Part shown: one piece after another, positions 1-11,093 of the stretch | How the letters are laid out: each line of letters starts with the position of its first letter | Numbering within the stretch: the stretch's first letter is position 1 | From: Paramacrobiotus metropolitanus | Lineage: Eukaryota; Tardigrada; Eutardigrada; Parachela; Macrobiotidae | Assembly: GCF_019649055.1 (NCBI RefSeq) | Contig: NW_026570226.1 | Location: 2,666,001 to 2,730,000, forward strand | Reading direction: 5' to 3' | DNA: 64,000 nucleotides | Made by a program: the position numbers and the translations under genes | Notes under the pieces: model-generated | What the model saw: only the letters and a program-made list of their open reading frames with translations | Told to the model about the DNA's origin: nothing | The model's database searches: none

Positions 1-1390
1 ATCCCGTGTTTTTCTACCTTCGACGGCTGCGTTTGCGCAAGTCTGTACAAATGCGACAGGACCAATCTCGAAGGAGCGGTAAACAGAGCGCACACTTTGA
101 CCATTAAACGCAGTAGCTTAGAAACTAGACTTTTGTGGTGCCCTTATCGTGTTATTTCGTAGACGAGCATGCGCAGTCCATTGATGCGTCATTGATTCAT
201 CCATAGAAACAACAGTTAAAGCCGGAAACCAACGCTTTTTTACAATCCGTTAGCGTTCTGCTGTGCTGGACCACAGCCGGCATAGGGCATCCGTCGACTC
301 CTTTCTTCAGCATTTGGCAGAACCCTGTAGGGATGTCCTGGATCTGCACGGTGTATGACATGCAGCAGATAACCGATCTCATAATTTTCGCCTTGTCTTT
401 ACCGGATCTTCTTGGGATAATACTGTAAAATCTGGGCGCCGTCGCAGAGTAACCTACTCGTCTAATGAGACAGAAAAGCATTGCAACCAGCTGTAGTCAG
501 TGGCAACTTCACAGAGAGAAGAGCCTCGTATTCCTTTCGGCAAAGCAGAATAGCTGCTAAACTGTCTACAACAGTCAATTGAACATCTTTATACGGAATG
601 TGGACAAGTAAAGCAACAAACGGAATCTAAAGATACACGTTACCGAGGAATCTGTCCGTCGTCTCTTGTAAAACTTCAGTGGACATTTTTATGGTTTTGC
701 CTACAATCCAATTTTTACATATGTAACAATAAAAATTAATACTGCAACGCTGCTGCTGCTGGAGAATTTCAACTCGAGTTGGTTATGCAGCACTCGAGTT
801 TTAACAATTATTGAGCGTAACAGACTAATATCTGTTTATTCATGTTGGCACCCAGCTCCTTTATCATACTTCGACCTTGAAGGCGGAGTTGTTACTCCGA
901 AGTTTAGTCAATCTGACTGTTTTACTGAGTATACAGATATAAGATACTACGATTGCAATGTTAACGATACTTGAATTACTCTTCATCAAGGCAAACTACC
1001 AAAACCACGTTAATTCTCACACGAATGAGGAATTTACCTGTGCAAGCTGAAAAAAATGTGAGGTCACCAATGTAGCCATGAAAAAGGTTTAGTAGAGAAA
1101 AAAATAACAGCGCGGATCATAAGCATAGTTTAATAATTCGGTAATGTGTATAGATCGTTCTGTTCGGTAAGATGAAGGGCACTGAACCATAATTAGAAAT
1201 TAATGGTCCGCTTCCGCTACATCTACAGACTACAGTAGAGTGCGCACACCCGTGCAAATTAGGTTGCGTCAGCAATTGAGGAAATACCAGTATTACGGGG
1301 AGATTCATTGTTGGACCACACCGAAAACACGCTGTTGAACTTAAAGCGATCGTTACGAGTGGGGTTTTGGATGACGTATTAGTAGACACT
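1..1390. other. Intergenic, 3' side of GR-A
   Basis: AT-rich sequence downstream of the GR-A stop codon. The short open frames here show no recognisable domain, no splice-phase support and no similarity to the neighbouring receptor exons. I see no gene. Confidence 0.6.
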
Positions 1391-2939
1391 TTAGCTGAAA
1401 TGCACGGTATGCAACATTTCCGCTATGTTGTCTGTGGAGTTGCAAGTTTGTGAACATCCAGAATCGCTTCGATCGTACGAGAGCAACAGATAGGTTAAAT
1501 ATAGCCCCAGCAGCTGCAAAGCAAAAACAGTTTTTGCATAACCATGCCAAGACCTCATTATTCCGAAGGTACGAGTACATGCTGTCTTACGGTTATAACA
1601 GTCTGCCGGTTGAGCCGAGCACACGAACCCAAACTCATCATCGGAGGATTGTTCTGCATATTATTTAGAAACAGCTGATGATGATCTTGATACTGGGGTC
1701 CTTCCACTAACGCTTTGTCTAAAAGAATCCGATGGAAAGCCGCTGTAAATTCGTCCACCTAAACGAACAGGTGTTCTGAACACGATTCTTTATTAGTGAT
1801 AATGGCTGTTATCATTAACGATTAGATAATTACTAATAATATCAAGCTTTTTGAGTTTAATAAAATTCATAGTCAATTTTAAAAAGCTGATACGCTTATA
1901 GTAAAACATGTGGTAGAAATATAGGTACGAATAACAGCAAATCAATAATGGAAAACAGTATCAACTGCTCTGTTTAAAAACTAACAATGCCTGTACGTAG
2001 ACATTGCAAAATTTTGTGTAGATAGGCTACCTTGTCGCTCAGATAAACGAAGCACATTGTCCTTAACGCAACCTGCAGAAACTTCAAGAAAACCACACTA
2101 CCCGCGTTGGCAAAACCAGCGCCTTCGAAGAAGTTTGCGGTGTTGTATACGAGTGACACGATATCATGAATGTAATAGGTAAGTAAACCGATTCCCATCA
2201 ATCCGTCCGTTTCCTCGACAATGATGCTCGTCGTCCGGTGATAGCGAAGACATTCCTTACGCCGCGCTAATTTCCGGTCCGGTTTCTGTTCAGTGCTGGT
2301 GGCCTTTAGTTCTTCGGTTATTTGGGCAAAAGCAGCGCCACACAGCAAAGCGATAATCGCGGTGTACACCAGCGCGCACAAAATCCCCACTTCAAAAACC
2401 TCCCCGGCAACGTCCATGATCGTCACAACAATGCTAACTATTCGCTTGTCAACGGAAATGGCACTGGCTATATTGGATACGTTCTGGTTACCCATGTTAC
2501 TGGCGCCGACTGCTCTGTAAATGAATGCCGACTGTAGGCTGACCACCATGATGCATAAAGCAAAGGCTGCAGCACAGATGCGATTTTCGGTGTTTTTCTT
2601 AATGAGCCGTTGGAATAAAGGTTCTGATTGGCGGACCAACGCGGCGACTTTACGGAAACGTCTGTTGAGAATGCACGCGAGGAAAGGTACATCAATGTCC
2701 GTGAAGCAGTGGCACGCAGAAGAGACCAGTTCGGCAACAGAGCCATTCTGATACTGGATTTTGTGGGCGATTGAAATTACGGCAAGAATAACGGAACTGG
2801 ACCATAAAATAGCCGCCCATGACATCCACAATATAATTAGAAAGAGGGGCCATTTTCGGCTGCAAGTTATTTCGTTAGGATATGACACCGTAGTCAAGCA
2901 CAAAGCTACTTCTAAGAATTTTAATACCGACTGCAACAT
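1391..2939 (-). CDS. Gustatory-receptor-like chemoreceptor GR-A (7tm_7)
   Basis: Predicted seven-helix chemoreceptor of the plasma membrane; ligand unknown. Exons are 2031-2939, 1591-1758 and 1391-1513, giving 399 residues. Both introns are phase 0: donor GTAGCC after SDK, acceptor TTTAG before VDEF; donor GTAAGA after NRQTVIT, acceptor CTTTGCAG before LLGLYLTY. The ATG at 2939 aligns with the starts of GR-B and GR-C. Exon 1 carries six hydrophobic segments, for example LFLIILWMSWAAILW near residue 33. Exon 2 holds the conserved GSCARLNRQTV block. Exon 3 is the last helix, LYLTYLLLSYDR, in the place of the TYhhhhhQF motif of arthropod gustatory receptors. Late phase-0 introns just before the last helix are also typical of that family. 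The Gln-Phe of the motif is replaced by Tyr-Asp. The gene is intact. Confidence 0.85.
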
Positions 2940-3494
2940 TTTGGTGAACGAAGGAGCTCCAACAAGTTTGGCTGCATACTGTAGCGCTCATGGTGGGGAG
3001 AAAATTGTTGTTCACCAGTTCAAGTAAAATGTGTGTCTTTGTGCAAACAACAAATGATCTGGATCATCATGTTTTGGTGTGCACGATCGAGTACACGATC
3101 AGTTTGCAAATGCCCCTTTGGGATGGGACCAGAACAGAGCGCCAACGCTTTGTCAGTAATTATTGATGTCTGTAATTTGTCTTTCATTTATTTGTTAGCA
3201 GAAATTACATGCACAGTTTAAAGGTCACCACGCGATCACATAGCAGTTCATATGCCAAATCAGAAAATTTTCCCATGTGATGACGAATTCAAGGAAACAC
3301 TATTTTGAAAAATCTGTTAATCTGCGTCATGCTCGACTCTTTCGGAGCAATGTTGTGATTCTACTAATTTTTGTCTTCCGCTTTGAGAGGACCATTTCAG
3401 TTGCGGCAGAACGTTAAACCATTAATTAACTGAATGAAATAAAAAACTGCCGGAATTATTAGCAGATTTACACAATATAGTCACATGCACCGGC

Positions 3495-3600
3495 AACAGC
3501 CAGCAAGATCTGTTTACGAATGTGAAAGATAGAGCTCCATGGGATGTGTCGGTTCTGTCTTACGACAGCAACATAAAATTTTATATGTCAGATACAAATA
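3495..3600 (-). pseudogene. Relic of a GR last exon
   Basis: Read on the minus strand, this stretch matches the last exon of the neighbouring receptors. It has a LYLTY-like block at about 3583-3597 and then, out of frame, CTGTCGTAAGACAGAACCGA, which aligns with the codons for LLSYDRTD but contains a stop. The downstream part matches GR-B best. There is no exon 1 or 2 with it. It directly abuts the frameshifted tail of GPCR1, so a deletion or unequal crossover probably joined the two. Confidence 0.65.
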
Positions 3601-3605
3601 ATTTC

Positions 3606-4946
3606 CTAACATCTGGAACCCATCTGAAGCATTAATTTTGGATGCAGTATGCCTTGCATTTGACTCACAATTCCGAGCCAGAAAGAAATGGAGTTGTCCA
3701 AGTACATAGAAAAGGAATAAGACACAACTGCGCAGCCCCAGCAGATAAAGACGCTGATGGTCATCGCGGTAAACAAGACGAAGGTGTATTTTTCAGACTT
3801 TTCGGTTGTTGTGTTTCTGCCAACAGCGGGTGAATCCGCTGGCTGTGTACCGGGTTCTGCAAGAGTGGACAACCTCAAACTTAAACAAGAAGCTACCGCT
3901 CGTGAAGCTTAAAAAATACCCTAAAAGTAAATCTGAAACTTTATTACTTTTATGAGTGCAGGTGAGTATTACTCCGCGCAAATTATCAATCGATGCGGCG
4001 CAGTAAATTGCCTGTAAAGCATTTCAAATACCCTAAAACAGTAACAAATTGTAACAAATGCAGTCGAGACTTTACGTTTCGCCTTGCTCTCTATCGGTAA
4101 CGACTGATGAGCGAACCAGCATAAATCAAAAAAATAGGCAACAAATGCAGCTGAGTTTTACAGTTAATGCAACTGACGCTTTCATTCGCTTTTGATATTA
4201 ATATGAGAGTGTTCAAGTAAGCGCAAAAAAATTTTATTCGTTGTACCGGTGGGCATAACTCTGTTGGTGCGCATAGTCGCCAGTTTCTTTGAGCGTCTCC
4301 GCCGAAACACCACAACGATAGGAAACAAACCCAGCATCACGAGAAGGGTGACGATAGTCACCGCTTGTCCCACGTAATAATAAACTTTCTGCGAAGATGA
4401 CAGCTCAAAATTAATCTGGCATCCGCTCTCGGTTTCCGGCAGTCGGTAAGCTAGCGCGTCCACCACGACAACTGGGAAGCCCACAATATGCGCCGCAGTC
4501 CAGGCGATGGCGTTAATGATCAAGGCCAGGCGTGTGGTGTGGATGCGTCGGTACGTCACCGGGAAGATTATGGCACAGAAGCGATTTATGGCAATAGACG
4601 TGTGAATGAACTCAATAACAATGGGCAACGTCCAAAATGCGTACAGGTACAACGTGCATAACATGGAACCCAAACACCATATTTCGTACACCTGATAAAC
4701 AGCATCTAATGGTCCGAAGAGTATACCCAAATTAAAATTACAGAACAACAACGAGAAAATGTAGATATGAAAGTTTCTACAAAGGCGAAAGTTGAATATG
4801 TACACTGCCAGAATTAAAGCATTCAAAAAAATCAATAAAGAGGTAACTGATATTGATGCTACAGCAGTCATTGAGAATCTGGCGGGATTATCCAACGTGC
4901 TACAGACATTTTTCGTTGCATAGGTTATTGAACTATTATCTGCCAT
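3606..4946 (-). CDS. Rhodopsin-like GPCR 1 (orphan, altered tail)
   Basis: Predicted class A seven-helix receptor, ligand unknown. Exons 4247-4946 and 3606-3856 join at phase 1 (donor GTACAA, acceptor CTCTTGCAG) to give 316 residues. Helices 1-5 are in exon 1 and 6-7 in exon 2. The N-terminus has the MADNSS glycosylation-type start shared with GPCR4. At the end of helix 3, INRFCAIIF stands where DRY is usual, keeping the Arg. Helix 6 has ICWGC, so the CWxP proline is lost. The helix 7 NPxxY position reads HPKLM, while its paralogs read DPIIF. About eight codons later the reading frame is shifted by +1 relative to the paralogs: the expected PDLRQL-like tail is present in another frame. The protein ends early with a changed C-terminus but keeps all seven helices. 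GPCR4 is the closest relative in this window. Confidence 0.75.
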
Positions 4947-4984
4947 TGTGCAACTTGCTTTAGACGTAAGATCTCCCAGGCAAT

Positions 4985-5100
4985 CGAAACCTCAGGAGAT
5001 AAATACCAGCACAACCAAATTTAGAACCATATTGATGTAAAAATAAGCAGCAACGGGATACCACCGAACGTCCAAGTTATGCGATCGGCGCCCGCCTGGC
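4985..5100 (-). pseudogene. Relic of a GPCR first exon (GPCR2/3 type)
   Basis: On the minus strand, two frames around here translate to ITWTFGGIPLLLIF and LNLVVLVFIS. These align with the TWTFDGITLL and LNGVVLVFY blocks of the start and first helix of GPCR2 and GPCR3. The pieces are in different frames and end in a stop, and no later helices follow. The relic sits just upstream of the GPCR1 start codon, and its 5' flank resembles those of GPCR2 and GPCR3. It is a truncated fifth receptor of that subfamily. Confidence 0.7.
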
Positions 5101-7014
5101 ACAGCTTAGCACAACGAGCATTTGGCTACTATCGTACAATCCCACGCTTTTTCTGTAAAGGATTAATTCAACAGAAAGATCTTTGGGGTTTCATCCTAAA
5201 TATGATGTGACGCCGGCTTAATTAGGGGAAAATGCTGGGACTCGGGTAACCAATCACATTCGAAGTAACAACGCATTCTGACTTGACTTCTTCTCCTCGA
5301 TGACTTTTTATTAAGCAGTTTCAGTGGAATATTTATTTTTTATTACTAATTATCGGTATTAGCCCCCACTCATAGGCGCAATATGCCATAAGCTTATTAT
5401 GTATTTATTGAAGGAAGGGCGCGACTGTTCGTACAGACTCATATAACACGCAGCAATGCCACTGAAAAGAATGAAAATCAAACAATAATTATTACTGATT
5501 CATTTCGCCGAATGCAAACTCTGCGTGTCCTGCTTCTCTGTATTTTTGCACAAGATGGAGATAGTAGCTGCTTCTGCATGTCAGGTCATTGTTAATTCAA
5601 GATTCCAGAAATAGAGTCCTGCAGTATTCCAAGGGATGTTTAAAACTTTCACTATATAATGCATATCATAGTCATGGCCTAAACCCTATGGAGACTTTGC
5701 GTTACCCGTGACTTAGTGCCCGAGAAATTTATCCAGGGTGCCTAAAAGAATGCAAATTTTGCTTACATGAGCGATAAGGTAATGCCATTCCGTTTGCTCG
5801 AAACGGAAAAATCTTTGTTACAGACACAAACTGTGCGAGTCCTTAAGCGGTTCGTAGACATCAGTAGAACGAAGACCTATTCGAAAGGAACCATGGGTAC
5901 CTGCTCGAGTGCCTACAAGATGCCGAATAGGCGTGCTCTTATGACCCTAGTCTCGTGTATCCGTGCCGATAGTGGAGAGAATCGTAATGCATGTCCGTTC
6001 CATTTAACAGATTCTGGCTGCGGTAGTACGTAGCCAACTCCCGTCATTTCAGTGCACGTTATCATCTAAATTTATAACATAATTTTATTACGGTACAGCG
6101 TTTTCATATTTGCACAGCATATTTAGGTAAATTTCGAATTTGCATATTAACGATTCGTGAGTATAGTGTACAGATAAGTCGTTCTGTTCATGAGAACGAA
6201 AAGCCCTAAATTCAAATTTAAAAAATGCGTGATCAGCTTCAAATCTCAAAGCCATGGTCCGAGTTTAGCTAAGTTGTAAGATAGTCATCATTTCCAAAGA
6301 CGTTTTCTCAGCAGCTGATCTTCCAAAAAGCAAAGAAGGGTTTATTAGGACTGAGTAGCACAAATTCCGCTGATTTACAGTAGTATAAAGCTGGAAAAAT
6401 TGCTGTGGACGAAGAAGTAAAAGGAAAACGCACCGAATGCTAAAGCAGTTAAAAAATTACCATAATTATATCAAATTTCGAATAAAATTACGGTATAATT
6501 ACCGCCGTGACCACTGACCATGGCAGCAACAGTATCATCGGTTCAAGCAAAAAGCTGAAACGGCGAAATAATAGTAACAGTATAATGGCATCCGGTATAG
6601 CGGCGTCTTTGCCGCTTTACCCAGGAGTATCGCACAAATTTCGAAAGGAAATGAAATGCTGAAATGTTATATGGAACCGTTGCTGCAGTTCAAAGGCATA
6701 AAAAGAGAATAGTAATTTTAATAATTATCAACACTATTTGTCCGAGGCGTTAGTATCCCTCGTTAGAGATAAAGAATATACTGGTGGAATCGGGCGATTT
6801 TTTGTCGCCCAAAGACAGTAATAAATTCACCATTCTTCTTAGTATTACAGCGCTCTCAAATTTTAGTGGCTGAATCAGATGGTATGAAAACTGCAGAAGT
6901 GCTGCTCAAAAATATTCGGAGGATAGCATGGTCTAATGTCACGACCACTGTAACAGCGCCTGCATATTTCCGGCCGGCTCTAATAAAAATATTTTTTATT
7001 ACGTAAACAGGTTT
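5101..7014. other. Intergenic with duplicated 5' flank block
   Basis: No supportable gene. The part at about 5290-5365 is similar to 8462-8545 and 11397-11470, which lie at the same distance upstream of GPCR2 and GPCR3. It is therefore the old 5' flank of the relic receptor at 5.0 kb. The open frame at 5767-6033 (plus) has no recognisable features. Confidence 0.55.
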
Positions 7015-8138
7015 TTACGATTTAACAGTGAGGCCCCGAAAAATTAACTGACGAAGTTCCGACAACGACAGTGCGAAGATTATGGGATCGACTATGGGCT
7101 GCATTTCACTCAGAGTAAAAATCCAGAACATGACCGAGGGATCGAGTACAGTTGCTATCACAGGCAAGAGGACAACGGCAGGTACCCAGCAGATTAAGAT
7201 GCTGATGGTCAGTATGGTCAGCAATACAAAGGCGCTGCTTTCCGGCTTTGCCTGCTGGTAATTGGATTGCGTCACTGATGCAGCGAGCGGTGGCAACTGG
7301 CTATCTGCAAAGGTCAACACAGTAGAAACTAAATGCCGCAGAGACGGTGACAAACATCTCATTTCGCGATTCATTTTTGGATAATTATGCTAGTACTGTA
7401 ATAGCAATGACGAAGATTTTTCGTTTCTATGGTTTTTCACCTGCATTCAGCGTGTTGGGCCGAATCTTCCGCAGTTTTTGCAGACGTTTCCGCCGGATAT
7501 AAAATGTACCCGGATATTGAGCCAGCACCATAAACACGACCACGAATGACAGAGCTTGATCAAAGTATAGCCCAGCGCGCATCTGCGGTACCCTAAAGTT
7601 CAGCCGGCAGCCTTGTATTGATTCCGGTCGTCTGTAGAGTATCCCATCCACAACGACCGTCGGTACAATAACCAAATTCGCTGCGATGCAGCAAATACCA
7701 CATACAACACGGGCAACACGCGGGTTGTGGCGTTGGCGATATTGCACCGGAAATATTACTGCGCAACAGCGACTAATAGCGACAGCTGTGTGCAAGAAAT
7801 ACTGGCAATGCGGGAGGACATTCCCGAAGTAAATACGAATAGTGCACCAATGTGAACCCCAGCACCATGCAGCAAACAAGCGGTTAATCATATTGAGAGG
7901 CCCAAAGCAAACAGGATACAGAAAAATTACAGCTCGAAAGCACAAAGACGTAAACATGGAAATCCTTCAGCAGACGACGGTTAGTGAGATAAAACACTAG
8001 CACCACTCCATTCAGCGCAAAAATTAGGAATAGAACCACTAGCAGGGTGATCCCATCGAAGGTCCAGGTTAACGGATTGGAAGCGCATGCATCAGCAATA
8101 TTTTTCGGAATTGAGCTGTTGTTCGCCATCCCACTCAT
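7015..8138 (-). pseudogene. Rhodopsin-like GPCR 2, frameshifted
   Basis: Class A receptor gene with exons 7441-8138 and 7015-7304, joined at phase 1 (donor GTGAAA, acceptor GACCTTTGCAG) exactly as in GPCR3. The start MSGMANNSS and first helix are in one frame. Helices 2-5, from YPVCFGPLN onward, are in another. The shift is a single extra base at about 7920-7927, in a T-run where GPCR3 has one base fewer. Total exon length is 988 nt, one more than a multiple of three. Downstream, the receptor is otherwise well kept: ISRCCAVIF at helix 3, ICWVPAVV at helix 6 and DPIIF at helix 7. The loss is therefore recent, an allele or a sequencing error. Without repair the product stops after about 84 residues. 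Confidence 0.75.
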
Positions 8139-9815
8139 GATGGCGAGGTAGTACCGCTCTTGCAGAGCGGAATTCCGTTAGAACAGGTACAAATGTTGCC
8201 AGTGGATAGCAAGTGTTGCTTGTGGAACGGAAGCAACACGCAGTACCAAGTTATCAGAATGCGCCCGTCTCTCGGTTCTGCGAGCGGATTTCCACAAAGT
8301 GTGCATTTCTTAAACTCATTCAGAATTCCATATTTTTTGGGGACATAAATTTTTAGTTTCTGTCACCAGTGGTGCGTTACGGCGGTTTTCTTTTAAGACT
8401 ATAACAGTCAAATTAGAAAACAGAATCAGCCGTAGTGGAAACCGTTGCGTCAGTTTCGTCACCTTGGTGACATTTGATAAGTAATTTCAGAAGAAAAATC
8501 ATTTCCTTTTATTAATTATCGCGGCACTACGTGGCAACTGGACCTAAAAATCGAGTGCTAAATATTTCCCAGTCTATAGATGCAGCGTGCCATATAGATG
8601 CAGCGATTGTTACCTGACGGAATGTGCGCACACATTGCAACTGAAAGAAGAAGAAACAAATAATTAATAACTGGAATTCGAGACATTTACGGATTGCGAT
8701 CACCTTTAAAATTCAATATTCCAAGTGTTGCGAGGAACATGAGCTGTGCAACAAACAGCAGAGAGGTCAAATTTGATAACATCCAAATCACCAATTCGCT
8801 GCAACCTTCTTTGTGTTATAGCGCTCGTTTCCAGTTTTATACGAGTTCAGTCAAAATTACACCACCTAGGTAACGTCCCTGTGCTTTCTTGGATTTTTAA
8901 CTACAGAGTAAAAGAGTAAATACCGGTATATTGGCATTTGTTGCCAAACGCTTCACCGCAGAAAACATGGCGATCAAAAACTTCCGTCTTATTTCTCAGG
9001 GTCCGCAAAATCGATCCTTGAGCTATTACTGTATTAACGGACTTAACAACTGTGACTGGATGATACTTGGATAATGATAAAGCACATAAGTTGACGCTTA
9101 GAACTTTAGAAATGTTTTATAAAAGTGTAAATGTCGATAATTACAGAGTGCGTTAGTTGTGTGGGCTACACTGAACCGGCTACAGATGCCATTTCTCAAG
9201 GAACGGAACACTTTTTTGAGCGCGCTTTTCAATGGTGCAATAACATTTGCTGCACCAGGCTTTTACGATCTAGTGCCTTCTTCTTTGACGTAATGATACA
9301 GGGAGAGCCCGCATTCAAAAATAACTGATAATTATATTGGTGTCCGGTTTCCTATTCAGAATCAGATTTTTGGGTCGTTTTCAGTGTGCAACTCCATTTT
9401 GATTTTATCTTCTTTACAAAACTGTCATGTCTCATTTGTGGCATTATGGCTGAAATCTTTATTTCACCTGCTCTTCTTAAAATCATAAATGAATATCAAA
9501 TTTTCTACGTGCATGAATTTTAAAGAACAATATCGTTAAGCATATGAAAGCACGTAACAAGACTTAAAAGAGCATGTAAAACTTATAAAAGACGACCAGT
9601 TGTCACAACTCGTGAACCTATTAGGCAGGGTGGTGCTCGCTTATAGCGCCGCTCGTTAACACGATACAAGTACTAGACTTCGAGTACTGATAAAAAAGCG
9701 AAAACATTACCCGTGTTGTAAAAATTGCAGGTGATTCTGTACGTGTACTGTAGCAGTAAAAACCGTTCATGAAAAGCAATGTAAAAGTGAAAATGTAAGT
9801 GTAGTAATCTACAGT
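8139..9815. other. Intergenic, GPCR2 5' flank
   Basis: No gene found. Blocks at about 8260-8320, 8462-8560 and 8626-8724 resemble 11200-11265, 11397-11490 and 11560-11660. They mark the 5' part of a tandemly duplicated unit that carries GPCR2 and GPCR3. Confidence 0.55.
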
Positions 9816-11093
9816 TCAACTTTGTGGCCGCCGACAGATTAAGTGACGAAGATCCGGCAGTGACAAAGCAAAGATTATAGGATCGACAATGGACTGCGCG
9901 TCATTTAATGCAAAGATCCAAAACAGGACCATGGGATCTTCTATATCTGCTACGATAGGGAAGAGGACAACGCTGGGTGTCCAGCAAATAAAAATACTGG
10001 CGGTCAACGTAGTCAGCAGTAAAAAGGCGTTGCGATCCGGCTTTGCCTGTTGATTATTCGATTGTGCCAATGAATCGTGAAGTGATGGCACTTGACTATC
10101 TGCAAAGCTCAACTCTAAATTATCTGGTTACGGGAGAAACTAAACGAAACCGGTTGCTTTTCGCGAATAAATATTAGTTGCTACTTTTAATGTTCCAGCA
10201 TATGAGTATAGGAGTACACAACCGTTCCTTGTTACAAAATTTGCGTTTGCGTGCAAAATATTTTGCCCCATATAATTTTTAAGGAGCTCCTCAGTTATTT
10301 AAGTAATTATTAAGTAAATTATTGACCTCACAGTCCTCACTGAATTATTTTATTCAATACGTCCATAGAAATTTTTTTTACCGTTACTCCGTGAGTTTGG
10401 ATTCGAATGACGAATTTGCCGCAGCTTTTGCAAGCGCCTTCGACGCATGAAAAGAACGACCGGATACTGAGCCAGCACAAGGACCACAGCAATGAATGAC
10501 ACAGTTTGAATAAAATACAACCAATCGACCTCCGTAGACACACTAAAGTTCATCTTGCAGCCTTTTTTCGTTTCCGGCCGCCTGTACAGGAGCGCATCGA
10601 CGACACCTAACGGTACCACAATCAAATGCGCAGCTATTCCGCAAAGGCTGCAAATAACTATGGCCATCCTTGTATTATGGCGTTGGCGATACTGCACCGG
10701 AAATATCAGCGCACAAAAGCGGCTGACAGCGATAGCTGTATGGATGAAATACTGGCACTGTGGAAGGACATTCACGAGATAAATACGCAGGGTGCACCAG
10801 GTCGAACCCCAGCACCACACTGCGAATATATTTTTTATCACATTGAGAGGTCCTAAACATGCTGCATACAAAAAATTGCAGCTCAAAAGCGCAAAGACGT
10901 AAACATGAAACCCCCTAACCAGGCGAGAATTAATGAGGTAGACAACCAGCACAACTCCATTCAGCGCAAAAACTGGGATATAAATACACAATAACGCGAT
11001 TCCATCAAATGTCCAGATGACCGGATTGGCGTTCCCATTACATACGTGCGCACTTTGGTTTGAAACTGTGCTGTTATTCATTATGCCACTCAA
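9816..11093 (-). CDS. Rhodopsin-like GPCR 3 (orphan)
   Basis: Intact class A receptor of 331 residues. Exons 10382-11093 and 9816-10099 join at phase 1 (donor GTAAAA, acceptor GAGCTTTGCAG). The N-terminus has several Asn-x-Ser/Thr sites. Helix 1 has LNGVVLVVY, with the usual helix 1 Asn. Helix 3 ends VSRFCALIF (Arg of DRY kept). The second extracellular loop has a conserved GCKMNF block. Helix 5 is followed by a basic RRRRLQKLRQ loop. Helix 6 has ICWTPSVV, a full CWxP. Helix 7 has DPIIF in place of NPxxY, then the SLPDLRHLICRR tail. It is the best preserved member of its subfamily here and a useful reference for the damaged GPCR2. Ligand unknown; a peptide or chemosensory role is only inference. 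Confidence 0.82.

Noticed and set aside
5767-6033. 88-residue plus-strand ORF between GPCR1 and GPCR2
   Set aside because: No domain, no splice sites, no similarity to neighbours, and an isolated position in duplicated flank DNA.
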